Source: Tissierellia bacterium | Lineage (GTDB): Bacteria > Bacillota > Clostridia > Tissierellales > Tissierellaceae | Length of the DNA stretch: 41,061 bases | Reading direction: 5' to 3' | Assembly (NCBI GenBank): GCA_012518035.1 | Contig: JAAYTL010000046.1 | Location: forward strand, 1 to 41,061 | The notes under the pieces: model-generated | The model's input: only the letters and a program-made list of their open reading frames with translations | Told to the model about the DNA's origin: nothing | The model's database searches: none | Shown here: positions 1 through 7,711 of the stretch, piece after piece | How positions within the stretch are numbered: the first letter of the stretch is position 1 | Layout of the letters: every line of letters starts with the position of its first letter | Program-made: the position numbers and the translations under genes

Positions 1-123
1 AATGGAAGTATTATCTTTAGTGATGAGTCTACTTTTGAGTATTGTGACATATATAGATTCAATGGGTTCGGGAAAAATGCCAAGGTAAAGGAAGTCACCT
101 CCTATACCATCCAGACTAAATAA
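1..123 (+). CDS. C-terminal end of an unidentified protein (5' truncated)
   Basis: Frame 1 is open from the first base of the window to a TAA at 121-123 and gives 40 residues ending in SYTIQTK. The composition is that of a soluble protein (charged, with several aromatic residues) and shows no repeats or membrane segment. The start lies outside the window and I do not recognise the family. It is called real because it is open from the edge, has ordinary amino acid composition, and is followed by an intergenic gap and a new ribosome binding site. It is too short for a functional call. Confidence 0.5.
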   Translation, partial: NGSIIFSDESTFEYCDIYRFNGFGKNAKVKEVTSYTIQTK

Positions 124-208
124 GACCAGAATATCAAGTAAAGAGATATGGGGTCATAGGAGATTAATATGCAGTAGGAAGTTATTTTTATTTATTGGAG
201 GATTGATT

Positions 209-759
209 ATGAACCTAGAAGAATTACAGTTGGATTGTGCAATTAAGCAAAAAAAGGCTTGCACTTTATTTTAGCATCAATTATTATTTGGTGTACTATA
301 CTGATTATTCATTTAACATCATTACCTATCCTGACGAAGAACTTATTTACCTTCTGTTCCACAGCACCATTAATGCCATTAGCATTTTTAATATCGAAGG
401 CAATTAAGGTGGATTTCAAAAATAAAGAAAATCCCCTAACTGCTTTGGGTGTTCTTTTTTCTGTGAACCAAATGTTATATTTATTAATTGCTATGTGGAT
501 ATATCCAACATTACCCGAAAAAATGCTAATGATAATTGCAATGATTTTCGGTGCACATTTATTGCCATATGGTTGGCTATATAAGTCTAAATCCTATATA
601 GTGTTTGCTATCTTAATACCCATTGTATCCCTTATAATTGGTGTTAATTTTGAACCTTATGTGATTGCACTTATGATGATGGGAACAGAAATTATATTTA
701 GTATTTGCCTGATATTTGAAAATAGAAAAATTTCATCCATTTCTAAAACTAATTTTTAA
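209..759 (+). pseudogene. DUF7010-type membrane protein gene with a -1 frameshift
   Basis: A GGAGGA site at 197-202 precedes an ATG at 209. The reading frame begins MNLEELQLDCAIKQKK and hits TAG at 272-274, but the -1 frame continues from GLHFILAS through about 165 residues to the stop at 757-759. Joined, the product is about 183 residues with a short polar N-terminus and several hydrophobic helices, like the DUF7010 family of small membrane proteins (recognised from memory of the N-terminal pattern; function unknown). The break falls in a run of seven A (249-255). One extra A would restore a single frame. It may be a true pseudogene, a sequencing or assembly indel, or a recoded gene, because the run forms the heptamer A AAA AAG in exactly the phase required for -1 ribosomal slippage. 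Confidence 0.7.
250..256 (+). other. A AAA AAG slippery heptamer at the frameshift point
   Basis: In the frame set by the ATG at 209 the codons are CAA AAA AAG GCT. The heptamer A AAA AAG is therefore in the X XXY YYZ phase of classic -1 frameshift sites. Slipping back one base gives GGC TTG CAC, which is exactly the downstream open frame. No stimulatory pseudoknot or upstream Shine-Dalgarno-like element is obvious. Confidence 0.4.
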
Positions 760-807
760 TTATTCTAAAGACGCATCTTAATCCAATATGCAAGAGTTCT
801 CAAAGTA

Positions 808-845
808 AAAAGCTGTGACAAACTTATTAGTTAGTCACAGCTTTT
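808..845. terminator. Bidirectional hairpin terminator between DUF7010-type gene and hcp
   Basis: The 12-bp arms AAAAGCTGTGAC (808-819) and GTCACAGCTTTT (834-845) pair perfectly around a 14-nt loop. The A and T ends give a U-tract on either strand. It lies between two convergent genes. Confidence 0.85.
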
Positions 846-854
846 ATTATTTTC

Positions 855-2519
855 TTAAGCTTGAGCTGTTTCTCCTAGGAACATTTCAATGTCATCTTCT
901 ACGTTTGAGATAGTTCCAATTCCGAATGTATCTACCAATACCTTAGCTACATTTGGTGAAAGGAAGGCTGGTAGTGTAGGTCCTAAGTGGATGTTCTTCA
1001 CACCTAAGAATAGAAGTGCTAGTAGAACTATTACCGCCTTTTGCTCATACCAAGCTATATTATATGCAATTGGTAGTTCATTTATGTCATTTAGTTCAAA
1101 GATTTCCTTAAGTTTTAATGCTATAACCGCTAGTGAATAGGAGTCATTACATTGTCCAGCATCTAGAACTCTTGGAATACCATTGATGTCGCCTAAGTTT
1201 AGCTTGTTGTACTTATATTTTGCACAACCTGCTGTTAAAATTACTGTATCCTTTGGTAGGGCAGCTGCAAAGTCTGTGTAGTAGTTTCTCTTCTTCATCC
1301 TTCCATCGCAACCAGCCATTACGAAGAACTTCCTAATAGCTCCTGACTTAACAGCATCTACAATCTTATCTGCTAGGGCAAATACTTGGGCGTGGGCAAA
1401 GCCACCTACGATTTTACCTGTTTCAATTTCAGTTGGAGCAGGTAATCTTTTTGCATGCTCGATTAGCTCTGAGAAGTCCTTAGCTTGTCCATCTACCCTA
1501 TCAGGTATATGTTTAAATCCAGGATATCCTGAGCTACCTGTTGTATAAACCCTGTCTGCATAGGATGCACTTGGGGGTACTATACAGTTAGTTGTAAATA
1601 GGATAACACCGTTGAATTTCTCAAATTCTTCTTTTTGCTTCCACCAAGCATTTCCATAGTTACCTACAAAGTGGTCATACTTCTTGAATGCTGGGTAGTA
1701 GTTTGCTGGTAGCATTTCACCATGTGTATAAACATCTACACCTGTTCCAGCTGTTTGCTCTAGTAGCTCTTCCATGTCCTTCAAGTCGTGGCCTGAAATT
1801 AGTATAGCTGGATTGTTTCTTACACCTATATTTACTTCTGTAATTTCTGGGTTTCCATAAGTAGATGTATTAGCCTTGTCTAATAGGGCCATCACGTCTA
1901 CACCATATTTACCAGTTTCAAGAGTTAAGGCTACTAAGTCATCTGCTGTTAGGCTATCATCCAATGTGGCAGCCAAGGCCTTTCTCATGAACTTACCGAT
2001 TTCTGGATCTTCGAATCCTAGGTTGCTAGCATGCTCTGCATATGCAGCCATACCCTTTAATCCGTAGATGATTAATTCTCTTAATGAACGGATATCTTCA
2101 TTTTCAGTTGCTAAGACACCTACTTCTGAGCTGTTAGCCTTAAATACTATCTCATCATCTGAGTTTACACTAAATGTTGCAGCGTCTTCTAAGTCGCTTA
2201 ACTCAATACCCTTATCTACTAGTATTGCCTTTAACTCGTCCCTTAGTTTTAAAGCATCCTTAATCTTCGCAAAGAATCTGTCCTTATCGAAGTTTGCATT
2301 TGTTATGGTCATAAATAGTGATTCCATTAGGAACCTATCTAGTCCTTCAACCTCATGGTTGATTTCATCTAGTTTTACACCTAGTACTGAAATTCCCTTT
2401 ACTGCATAGATCATCAAGTCTTGTAAAGCAGCTACATCCGCAGTTTTTCCGCATACGCCTACTTTTGTACAGCCTTTACCGCCAGCTGCTTCTTGACATT
2501 GGTAACAAAACATACTCAT
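855..2519 (-). CDS. hcp: Hydroxylamine reductase / hybrid-cluster protein (class I)
   Basis: The 554-residue product has the usual length for class I Hcp. The N-terminal cluster motif is C5-x2-C8-x8-C17-x5-C23. The hybrid 4Fe-2S-2O cluster ligands are all present: H244, E268, C312, C404, C432, C457 and E492, in the local contexts SGHD, HGEM, TNC, AGCDG, AGCAK, GQCND and WYEQ. Family knowledge: Hcp is a cytoplasmic redox enzyme that reduces hydroxylamine in vitro and is now regarded chiefly as a nitric oxide reductase and S-nitrosylase in anaerobic nitrosative stress. No hcr reductase gene is adjacent. The gene has its own promoter with a CRP/FNR-type palindrome, and a terminator separates it from the gene upstream. 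AGGAGG lies 9 nt before the chosen ATG. Confidence 0.97.
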   Translation of the reverse strand: MSMFCYQCQEAAGGKGCTKVGVCGKTADVAALQDLMIYAVKGISVLGVKLDEINHEVEGLDRFLMESLFMTITNANFDKDRFFAKIKDALKLRDELKAILVDKGIELSDLEDAATFSVNSDDEIVFKANSSEVGVLATENEDIRSLRELIIYGLKGMAAYAEHASNLGFEDPEIGKFMRKALAATLDDSLTADDLVALTLETGKYGVDVMALLDKANTSTYGNPEITEVNIGVRNNPAILISGHDLKDMEELLEQTAGTGVDVYTHGEMLPANYYPAFKKYDHFVGNYGNAWWKQKEEFEKFNGVILFTTNCIVPPSASYADRVYTTGSSGYPGFKHIPDRVDGQAKDFSELIEHAKRLPAPTEIETGKIVGGFAHAQVFALADKIVDAVKSGAIRKFFVMAGCDGRMKKRNYYTDFAAALPKDTVILTAGCAKYKYNKLNLGDINGIPRVLDAGQCNDSYSLAVIALKLKEIFELNDINELPIAYNIAWYEQKAVIVLLALLFLGVKNIHLGPTLPAFLSPNVAKVLVDTFGIGTISNVEDDIEMFLGETAQA

Positions 2520-2571
2520 TAGTCATTGCCTCCTATATTTAAATTAATTTTTATCTTTATCTTATGTATCT

Positions 2572-2613
2572 ATAGTAGCGGTTTTAGAAGGCTTATTCGG
2601 TAACCCTGGTTAC
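2572..2613 (-). promoter_or_regulatory. hcp promoter with HcpR-like (CRP/FNR family) palindrome
   Basis: On the minus strand GTAACCAGGGTTAC (2613 to 2600) is followed after 22 nt by TACTAT (2577 to 2572), a plausible -10, with no good -35. The palindrome centre lies about 41 nt before the expected start of transcription, the class II activator position. GTAAC-N4-GTTAC resembles the palindromes I recall being assigned to the nitrosative stress regulator HcpR in Clostridia. The regulator itself is not in the window. Confidence 0.65.
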
Positions 2614-2652
2614 GAATCTATAAGATTTTTTTATTTTTCTCGAAAATTTGAA

Positions 2653-2692
2653 AAAACCTACAAAACAGATAGTTCCCCGTCTTGTAGGTTTT
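2653..2692 (-). terminator. Terminator of the SBP/GTPase/ATPase/Cys-rich unit
   Basis: The arms AAAACCTACAA (2653-2663) and TTGTAGGTTTT (2682-2692) form an 11-bp stem. On the minus strand it is followed by a T-rich tract. It isolates the upstream unit from the hcp promoter. Confidence 0.85.
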
Positions 2693-2712
2693 CTTATAAT
2701 TTTTTATAAGTA

Positions 2713-2952
2713 CTAATAATTAATTCCTGCTGCCTTGATCCTATCTGGAAATGCAACTGAGCAGGGAGTAACCCCATAGACCATGCCACAGTGTGGACAC
2801 TTTGTTTCCAAATGGGTCATGGCAAAATGCTCACCGCATTCACATTCTAACTCTACAGGAACGGGCATCTCCCTAGTATTGAAGCCCATCATCCTGATCT
2901 TATCTACAACTGCCTTTCCATCACCAAAACTGCCTGTACAACCATCATGCAT
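2713..2952 (-). CDS. Small Cys-rich, zinc-ribbon-like protein
   Basis: The 79-residue product begins MHDGCTGSFGDGK and carries C37-x-C39-G and C52-x2-C55-G pairs, a likely zinc ribbon or metal site, plus isolated Cys at 5 and 64. There is no signal peptide or membrane segment, so it should be cytoplasmic. It is the last gene of the minus-strand unit, 48 nt after the ATPase stop, with a GGAGG site before the ATG and a terminator behind it. I do not recognise a named family. The unit as a whole and its linkage to hcp suggest a role in metal or cluster handling, which is inference. The composition is too regular for a chance ORF. Confidence 0.75.
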   Translation of the reverse strand: MHDGCTGSFGDGKAVVDKIRMMGFNTREMPVPVELECECGEHFAMTHLETKCPHCGMVYGVTPCSVAFPDRIKAAGINY

Positions 2953-3000
2953 TTTTATTCCTCCTATTATATGTTTAATTTAAAATTGAATAATTCAATC

Positions 3001-4065
3001 CTAATTCACTATATTGGGTAGTATCCCGTCAAGTTTTCTCAAGGTAAAGTCATCCTTATGCTCTATTTTAGAGTTTTTACCCAATTGTTTACCATACCTT
3101 AAATCTTCTCTTAGACCTTGGACAAAGTAATCTATTTCCTCTAGCTTTGTTAAGAGTTCTCTTTCTTCTGGGCTTGTTTCTATAATCTTATGGATTCCAC
3201 CATTTTTGATTATGATTCTCTTATCGGCTATCAAGGCTAGGGTGGGATCATGGGTAGCCATAAGTACTATTTTTTCCTCATCCACCAAGAGATTTAAGGC
3301 CTTCCTCCTGTCAATTCCAGCATTCTCAATCTCATCTATTAAGACTATGGGTGATGATGACAGGATAGCAGTATCAGCTATCATCAAGGCCCTGGATTGA
3401 CCTCCACTTAGGGATGTTACCGGGGTCTCCAAGTCGAACTTCTCCCCAGCAAGCTTATTAGCTGCTTCAATAATTTTGCCTATAGTTCCTTCCACATCTT
3501 CCACTAACCTGGATTGGGCATGTAACTCTAAGAATTCCCTTACAGTCAAGTCGATAACAAAGTTCATGTTTTGGGATAGTTGGGCTACTAGCCTATTATT
3601 TGATGAAAATCTCCACTTGGTATCAGGAGTTTTCCCATCTATAAGGATGGTTCTTCCAGTAGGGGTATCATTCTGGGCTGTCCATTCTATATCGGCTAAA
3701 AGCCTTGATTTTCCGGAACCTGTTGGCCCTACTATGGAAATAATTTCTGACTTGTGGATGGTGAGTTCCTTGAAGCCTTCAGGGTTGTTGGATTTATCAT
3801 GGCCTGGAAGGATTGTCAATGATTGGATCCCACTTTCCTCCTCAACACCCAAGAAGGTCTTCATTAGCTGGATATATTCTATTAGATTTGCCTCTAGGCC
3901 ATCCTTGTCTATTGCAAAATCTTCAACTTCCTCTTCGCTGAAACTATCTAGGTACTCCCTAAAGGTCTTATCCTCATATCCCCTAATATCCAATTCATTT
4001 TCTTGGAAATAACCTTCAGCGAAGGGGTACTTTTCTAATATACTTCCTATGGTCATCTTATGCAT
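3001..4065 (-). CDS. Permease-less ABC ATPase with N-terminal DUF1858/ScdA_N-like helical domain
   Basis: The product is a soluble ATPase of about 354 residues. Residues 4-75 resemble the DUF1858/DUF542 helical domain (MTIGSILEKYPFAEGYF) but lack its usual Cys. Residues 100-290 are one ABC domain: Walker A GPTGSGKS, signature LSGGQ, Walker B IVLIDE and an H-loop in ATHD. About 65 further residues follow. All hydrolysis motifs are intact. No transmembrane partner is encoded nearby, so a normal transporter role is unlikely. The chosen start is the ATG at 4065, which has AGGTG 6 nt upstream and overlaps the preceding GTPase stop by 8 nt, indicating translational coupling; a GTG at 4074 is the longer alternative. 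It is part of the unit that shares a regulatory palindrome with hcp. Confidence 0.85.
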   Translation of the reverse strand: MHKMTIGSILEKYPFAEGYFQENELDIRGYEDKTFREYLDSFSEEEVEDFAIDKDGLEANLIEYIQLMKTFLGVEEESGIQSLTILPGHDKSNNPEGFKELTIHKSEIISIVGPTGSGKSRLLADIEWTAQNDTPTGRTILIDGKTPDTKWRFSSNNRLVAQLSQNMNFVIDLTVREFLELHAQSRLVEDVEGTIGKIIEAANKLAGEKFDLETPVTSLSGGQSRALMIADTAILSSSPIVLIDEIENAGIDRRKALNLLVDEEKIVLMATHDPTLALIADKRIIIKNGGIHKIIETSPEERELLTKLEEIDYFVQGLREDLRYGKQLGKNSKIEHKDDFTLRKLDGILPNIVN

Positions 4066-4759
4066 AATCATCACCTAAATCCATCTTTCTGACATTCCCC
4101 ATCTGATAAGCCTCTCCAATCCTGGTTTCACCCAAGCAATAGGAGCAGAGGGCTGAAGGCATTGGGAATCTCAGCTCCCTCCCCTGTACACTTTCTATCT
4201 GGTTTTCTTCATCATATAGCAAGGAACTTAACTCATAGGCCCCTTGACCAGTTAAACCATTGATATGCATGGTGATGGCCCTTGGATTTACAGAGCTTAC
4301 CTTGGATGCAAATACTTCCCTCTCAGCCTGGGACACAATATCGCCCTTGGTAATTACCACTATATCCGCTGCCTTAAGCATGGGCCCAATCTTTTTAGGG
4401 GTATTGATACCTGAGAGATTATCTATTACACAGACTCCCTTAATATCCTTAATATATGGTGAGCACCTATTACATAGGCCAGCTGATTCTGTAATCAGCA
4501 TGTCAAGATTAAGACCCTTACCCCATTGGACAACCTCTTCAATATTAGAGGCGAAGAAGTGGTCTGGACATAGGGCACCGGATAAGCCCTTCTTGACAGG
4601 TACCCCAGCCTTTTCATATAGGACATCATCATCTGTATAGAGGCAGTCAAACTTGACTACCCCTACTGAAATATTCCTTTGTTTTAAAGCATCTATGGTC
4701 TTCAATATAATACTGGTCTTACCTGAAGAAGGTGGACCAGAAAACACTACTAAGTTCAT
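4058..4759 (-). CDS. HypB/UreG-like SIMIBI GTPase with extra CxxC motifs
   Basis: The 233-residue cytoplasmic protein has P-loop GPPSSGKTS at 8-16, a switch-like ESAGLC segment in the place of HypB/UreG metal-linked switches, and a G4-like ITKGD motif. Cys pairs CNRC (next to the switch) and CSYC (near the C-terminus), plus single Cys in KFDCLY and ALCPDH, could bind a metal or an iron-sulfur cluster. Family knowledge: HypB, UreG and related GTPases deliver nickel or other cofactors to target enzymes. The gene lies 18 nt after the substrate-binding-fold gene and overlaps the ATPase gene, so the three are surely co-transcribed. The target is unknown; Hcp is the obvious candidate from regulation. 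AGGAGG precedes the ATG. Confidence 0.85.
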   Translation of the reverse strand: MNLVVFSGPPSSGKTSIILKTIDALKQRNISVGVVKFDCLYTDDDVLYEKAGVPVKKGLSGALCPDHFFASNIEEVVQWGKGLNLDMLITESAGLCNRCSPYIKDIKGVCVIDNLSGINTPKKIGPMLKAADIVVITKGDIVSQAEREVFASKVSSVNPRAITMHINGLTGQGAYELSSLLYDEENQIESVQGRELRFPMPSALCSYCLGETRIGEAYQMGNVRKMDLGDDYA

Positions 4760-4777
4760 CTATCTTCCTCCTAAGGG

Positions 4778-6001
4778 CTAATTATTAGCCGCTTCATAAA
4801 ATATCTTCTCAGTCTCTTGGATCAATTGCCCTATATCATGACTATTGATATAGTCCCAACCTAACCACATGAATTTCTGCTCATCGGTCAATTCATTGTC
4901 TATTTCAGGGTTTGTTGCTGGAAACCTTCCGTTGTGGGATAGGATTTCTGCAACCTCCTTGGAGGCAAAGTAATCTACAAATGGTTTGATCTTATCCCTC
5001 TTGGAGTTCTTTGATAGTAGGAATATGGGACTTATAATGGCACCATCCTTGGGCCAAATTGGAAACATAGGTCCTTTTCCTGTTGTCATAGTTGCAAAGA
5101 AGTAAGGCATTATGGTTATGGTTGGTTTTTCCTTCTTCCTATGGGATTTCACCATCTCTGCAGGATGCATATTATACATAAAGGCTCTACCAAGGCCTTT
5201 TACTCCTTCCTCTCCATAGACCTTATAGATATTTAAAAGCATGGCATTAAAGAGGTCAAAGTCACTTACAGGCAGGGAAACCTCCCCTTCAAACTCTGGT
5301 CTGAACAAATCCTCCCATCTTTCAGGTGCCTTCCTATCCCCTAGCTCTTCCTTATTGACTAAAAATACAGCAGGTACTACACCTATTATGGAATATTGAC
5401 CTTGGGGGTCCCGCAAATCTATTTCTTCATTATTGAAATCCTTATTAAGTTTATCAAAGCCTGTTAAATCTTCAAAGACACCCTTGGACTTAAATTTACC
5501 CATAAGCTTCTTGTCAAAGAAGAGGTCAAAGCCTGCTGACATAAACAAGTCTGCCAACTCATCTTCGTCATCTATGTCCTTTATCTTGTCTTTGATCCAA
5601 TCAACCCCGCCTGATGCAACCCTCAAGTCAGACTCCACCGTAAAATCAAAGTTTTGCTCTTCCAGCCATTTTTCAAAACCTTCCTCTAGGGGTAGTTTAA
5701 CTGGACAGGGCAGGATTCCGTCTATCTTAATATCCCCATCTTCAACACTGTCACTTAGCTTTTTCCCGTCCACGCTTGTCCTGGCCTGCTCAATGGCCTC
5801 CACCAATCTCTCTTCAAACAGCTCAAGATTCACCTTCTTGGTCTTACAAGCCATTTCCAGGGAAATAGTTCTTCCCATTATTCTGCGTAGTTTATCATTC
5901 TTCAACTGCTCGAATCCATGGGCTGCAAAGATATCTATTGTTTCAGGATATTCTTCCGTTATGTCAAAAACCTTATCCTTTACATCAAAATATTTATTCA
6001 T
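4778..6001 (-). CDS. Cytoplasmic substrate-binding-fold protein (ferric-binding type) with N-terminal DUF1858-like domain
   Basis: The 407-residue product starts MNKYFDVKDKVFDITEEYP, with no signal peptide, lipobox or membrane segment. Residues 5-75 look like a DUF1858-type helical domain (DIFAAHGFEQL). From about residue 95 onward the protein resembles periplasmic binding proteins of the iron/thiamine type (ERWEDLFRPEFEGEVSLP, FPIWPKDGAI, NGRFPATNPE). A binding-protein fold kept in the cytoplasm next to an ATPase without a permease is unusual and argues for intracellular handling of a metal, anion or cluster. It is the first gene of the unit, behind a promoter with the same palindrome as hcp. 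GGAGG lies 7 nt before the ATG. Confidence 0.82.
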   Translation of the reverse strand: MNKYFDVKDKVFDITEEYPETIDIFAAHGFEQLKNDKLRRIMGRTISLEMACKTKKVNLELFEERLVEAIEQARTSVDGKKLSDSVEDGDIKIDGILPCPVKLPLEEGFEKWLEEQNFDFTVESDLRVASGGVDWIKDKIKDIDDEDELADLFMSAGFDLFFDKKLMGKFKSKGVFEDLTGFDKLNKDFNNEEIDLRDPQGQYSIIGVVPAVFLVNKEELGDRKAPERWEDLFRPEFEGEVSLPVSDFDLFNAMLLNIYKVYGEEGVKGLGRAFMYNMHPAEMVKSHRKKEKPTITIMPYFFATMTTGKGPMFPIWPKDGAIISPIFLLSKNSKRDKIKPFVDYFASKEVAEILSHNGRFPATNPEIDNELTDEQKFMWLGWDYINSHDIGQLIQETEKIFYEAANN

Positions 6002-6041
6002 TTCTAATCCTCCTTGAATTTCCGATTAACACACTATGTCT

Positions 6042-6083
6042 ATAATAAACCCCATTAAATAATATATCAGTAACTTATGTTAC
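6042..6083 (-). promoter_or_regulatory. Promoter of the SBP/GTPase/ATPase unit with HcpR-like palindrome
   Basis: On the minus strand GTAACATAAGTTAC (6083 to 6070) is followed after exactly 22 nt by TATTAT (6047 to 6042). The half sites and the spacing to the -10 are identical to those in front of hcp. No clear -35 is present, as expected for activator-dependent promoters. The site lies just beyond the chrA stop codon. Confidence 0.65.
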
Positions 6084-6089
6084 CATTTA

Positions 6090-7196
6090 TCAACCAATTA
6101 TCCAACCAGCCAGGCCACCTAAGATAATGATCCATGCTGAATTTATCTTAAACTTCAATATTAAGTAGGAAGCTGTAAGAAAAATCGATAATGTTTCTAT
6201 ATTTATTATAGAATCACTTGCTAGCTTAATACTAACAGCTAGCATTAATACCAATGATGCGATATTTATCCCATCCAAAAGTCCAGCTATAAAATCTGAT
6301 TCCCTAATCTTTTCTATTATTGGATTAAGGATTAGAACGATAATAAATGCTGGTAAAAAAATACCTATAGTTGCAAATATTGCACCTGATGTACTCTTTA
6401 GCAAGTAGCCTACAAAAGTTGCTGTAGTAAAAAGAGGTCCAGGTATAAACTGCCCAATGGCTACAGCATCTATGATTTCTGACCTGGTTAAAACTCCAAG
6501 TCCATTAACTAATTCAGCTTCTAAAAAAGCTAATAAAACATATCCACTACCATAGAGGACTGATCCAATCTTCAAAAAAACAAAGAATATTGAAGGGGCA
6601 GAAATAGAATGAAATCTGTTTTTCATCCTATTCCTGTTTTTTATTATCATCATTATTAGGCCGGAAACAAATAATAAGGGTATTTCTGCAACTCCTAATA
6701 AGTATATAACCCCTATGATTATAGCAAAAAATATGGTCATCCTATCTTTGATGATTGCTTTACTTAACCTAAATAGGGCATTAATCACTATGGCAATAGT
6801 AACGGGTTTAATACCTGCAAGAATAGATGTAATCTGTGGAATGCTCCCATATTCTCTATATAGATAAGCGAAAACCAGGGTAAGCAGCATCGCAGGCAAG
6901 ATAAATGAAGTTCCTGCATTAATTAAGCCCAGTAGCCCACCTCTTTGCAGTCCTAAATAAATCACCATTTCTGTGGAATTAGGTCCCGGAATTAGGTTTG
7001 AAACTCCAATAAAATCTACAAACCTTTCCCTGCTTATCCACCTTCTCTTCTCTACAATCTCATCATCCATCATAGAAATATGGGCTGCCGGTCCTCCAAA
7101 AGCTATAAAACCAAGCTTAATAAAGACCTTGCTAATCTCAGCCTGCCTTTTAAGTCTATCCTTCCTACTTAATAATTTGTAATCCTTTTGCTCCAT
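6090..7196 (-). CDS. chrA: Chromate transporter family (ChrA) membrane protein
   Basis: The product is about 368 residues, a two-domain (long-chain) CHR family member. Both halves carry the family signature: FGGPAAHISMM with NLIPGPNSTE in the first half and GSGYVLL with QFIPGPLFTT in the second. About ten hydrophobic helices are visible. Family knowledge: CHR proteins export chromate, and many homologues have an unknown anion as natural substrate. The first possible start is a GTG at 7211, but AGGTG 4 nt before the ATG at 7196 favours the shorter form. The gene is transcribed divergently from the DUF302 gene and ends 7 nt before the palindrome that drives the next unit, so read-through into that unit is possible. 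Confidence 0.88.
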   Translation of the reverse strand: MEQKDYKLLSRKDRLKRQAEISKVFIKLGFIAFGGPAAHISMMDDEIVEKRRWISRERFVDFIGVSNLIPGPNSTEMVIYLGLQRGGLLGLINAGTSFILPAMLLTLVFAYLYREYGSIPQITSILAGIKPVTIAIVINALFRLSKAIIKDRMTIFFAIIIGVIYLLGVAEIPLLFVSGLIMMIIKNRNRMKNRFHSISAPSIFFVFLKIGSVLYGSGYVLLAFLEAELVNGLGVLTRSEIIDAVAIGQFIPGPLFTTATFVGYLLKSTSGAIFATIGIFLPAFIIVLILNPIIEKIRESDFIAGLLDGINIASLVLMLAVSIKLASDSIINIETLSIFLTASYLILKFKINSAWIIILGGLAGWIIG

Positions 7197-7228
7197 ACAG
7201 CACCTCATCACAGTGAATTACTTTAGAT

Positions 7229-7259
7229 ATACCCTTTATCCCCTGGTTTAATTGGGTAT
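7229..7259. promoter_or_regulatory. Candidate operator: ATACCC-N19-GGGTAT inverted repeat
   Basis: ATACCC (7229-7234) and GGGTAT (7254-7259) form a spaced inverted repeat in the divergent region between chrA and the DUF302 gene. Nothing else supports a regulator. Chance is a fair alternative in AT-rich DNA. Confidence 0.25.
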
Positions 7260-7287
7260 GAATTAGGTAATTGAAAGGAGGGGTAGT

Positions 7288-7674
7288 GTGAATATAAGGT
7301 ATGAAAGGGAAACTAAAAAAACCTTCAACCAGGCAATAGATAGCATAAGTAAGAGCTTGAAGGATAGAAGTTTTGGTGTACTATGGCAGCTAAATTTCAA
7401 AGAGAAATTGTCAGAGCATGGTATAGATTTTCCAAACAATTTTATGATTCTGGAAGTTTGTAATCCCCAAAAGGCAAGTCAAGTTTTATCTGCTCACCTT
7501 GAAGTAGGATACTTCCTACCATGTAAGATTGCAGTATATGAAAGGGAGGGAAGGGTATTTATTGGTACTGTAAAGCCTGGCCATCTAATAGGTCTAATGG
7601 GTTTTGAGGATTTAGGAGATGTAGCTGATGAAGTGGAAAACATCTTAATAGAAGCCATAGATGCGGCCATATAA
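7288..7674 (+). CDS. DUF302 domain protein
   Basis: The 128-residue soluble protein matches DUF302 throughout: a leading IRYERETKKTFNQAID segment, the central NPQKASQVLSAHLEVGYFLPCKIAVYE region and a closing GLMGFEDLGDVADEVE. The biochemical role of the family is unknown; members often lie near sulfur and redox genes. The start is GTG with AAGGAGGGG at 7275-7283. A strong terminator follows at once, so it is transcribed alone, divergent from chrA. Confidence 0.88.
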   Translation: MNIRYERETKKTFNQAIDSISKSLKDRSFGVLWQLNFKEKLSEHGIDFPNNFMILEVCNPQKASQVLSAHLEVGYFLPCKIAVYEREGRVFIGTVKPGHLIGLMGFEDLGDVADEVENILIEAIDAAI

Positions 7675-7700
7675 AAGACCAGAGTCTAATCTGGTCTTTT
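7673..7700. terminator. Bidirectional terminator between DUF302 and DUF2249 genes
   Basis: AAAAGACCAGA (7673-7683) pairs with TCTGGTCTTTT (7690-7700) around a 6-nt loop. It overlaps the DUF302 stop codon and serves the two convergent genes. Confidence 0.9.
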
Positions 7701-7711
7701 GATTTCTCTAC

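Noticed and set aside
855-2519. Carbon monoxide dehydrogenase catalytic subunit
   Set aside because: The N-terminal Cys pattern C-x2-C-x8-C-x5-C, the length of 554 and the ligand set H244/E268/C312 identify Hcp, a distant relative of CODH.
3476-4012. Plus-strand ORF of 178 codons
   Set aside because: It is antisense to the ABC ATPase gene, with no ribosome binding site and shadow-like composition.
2713-6001. Ordinary ABC importer operon
   Set aside because: There is no permease gene and the binding protein has no signal sequence or lipobox. The third gene is a GTPase.
5433-6017. Plus-strand ORF of 194 codons
   Set aside because: It is antisense to the substrate-binding-fold gene; Ser/Leu-rich composition and no start signal.
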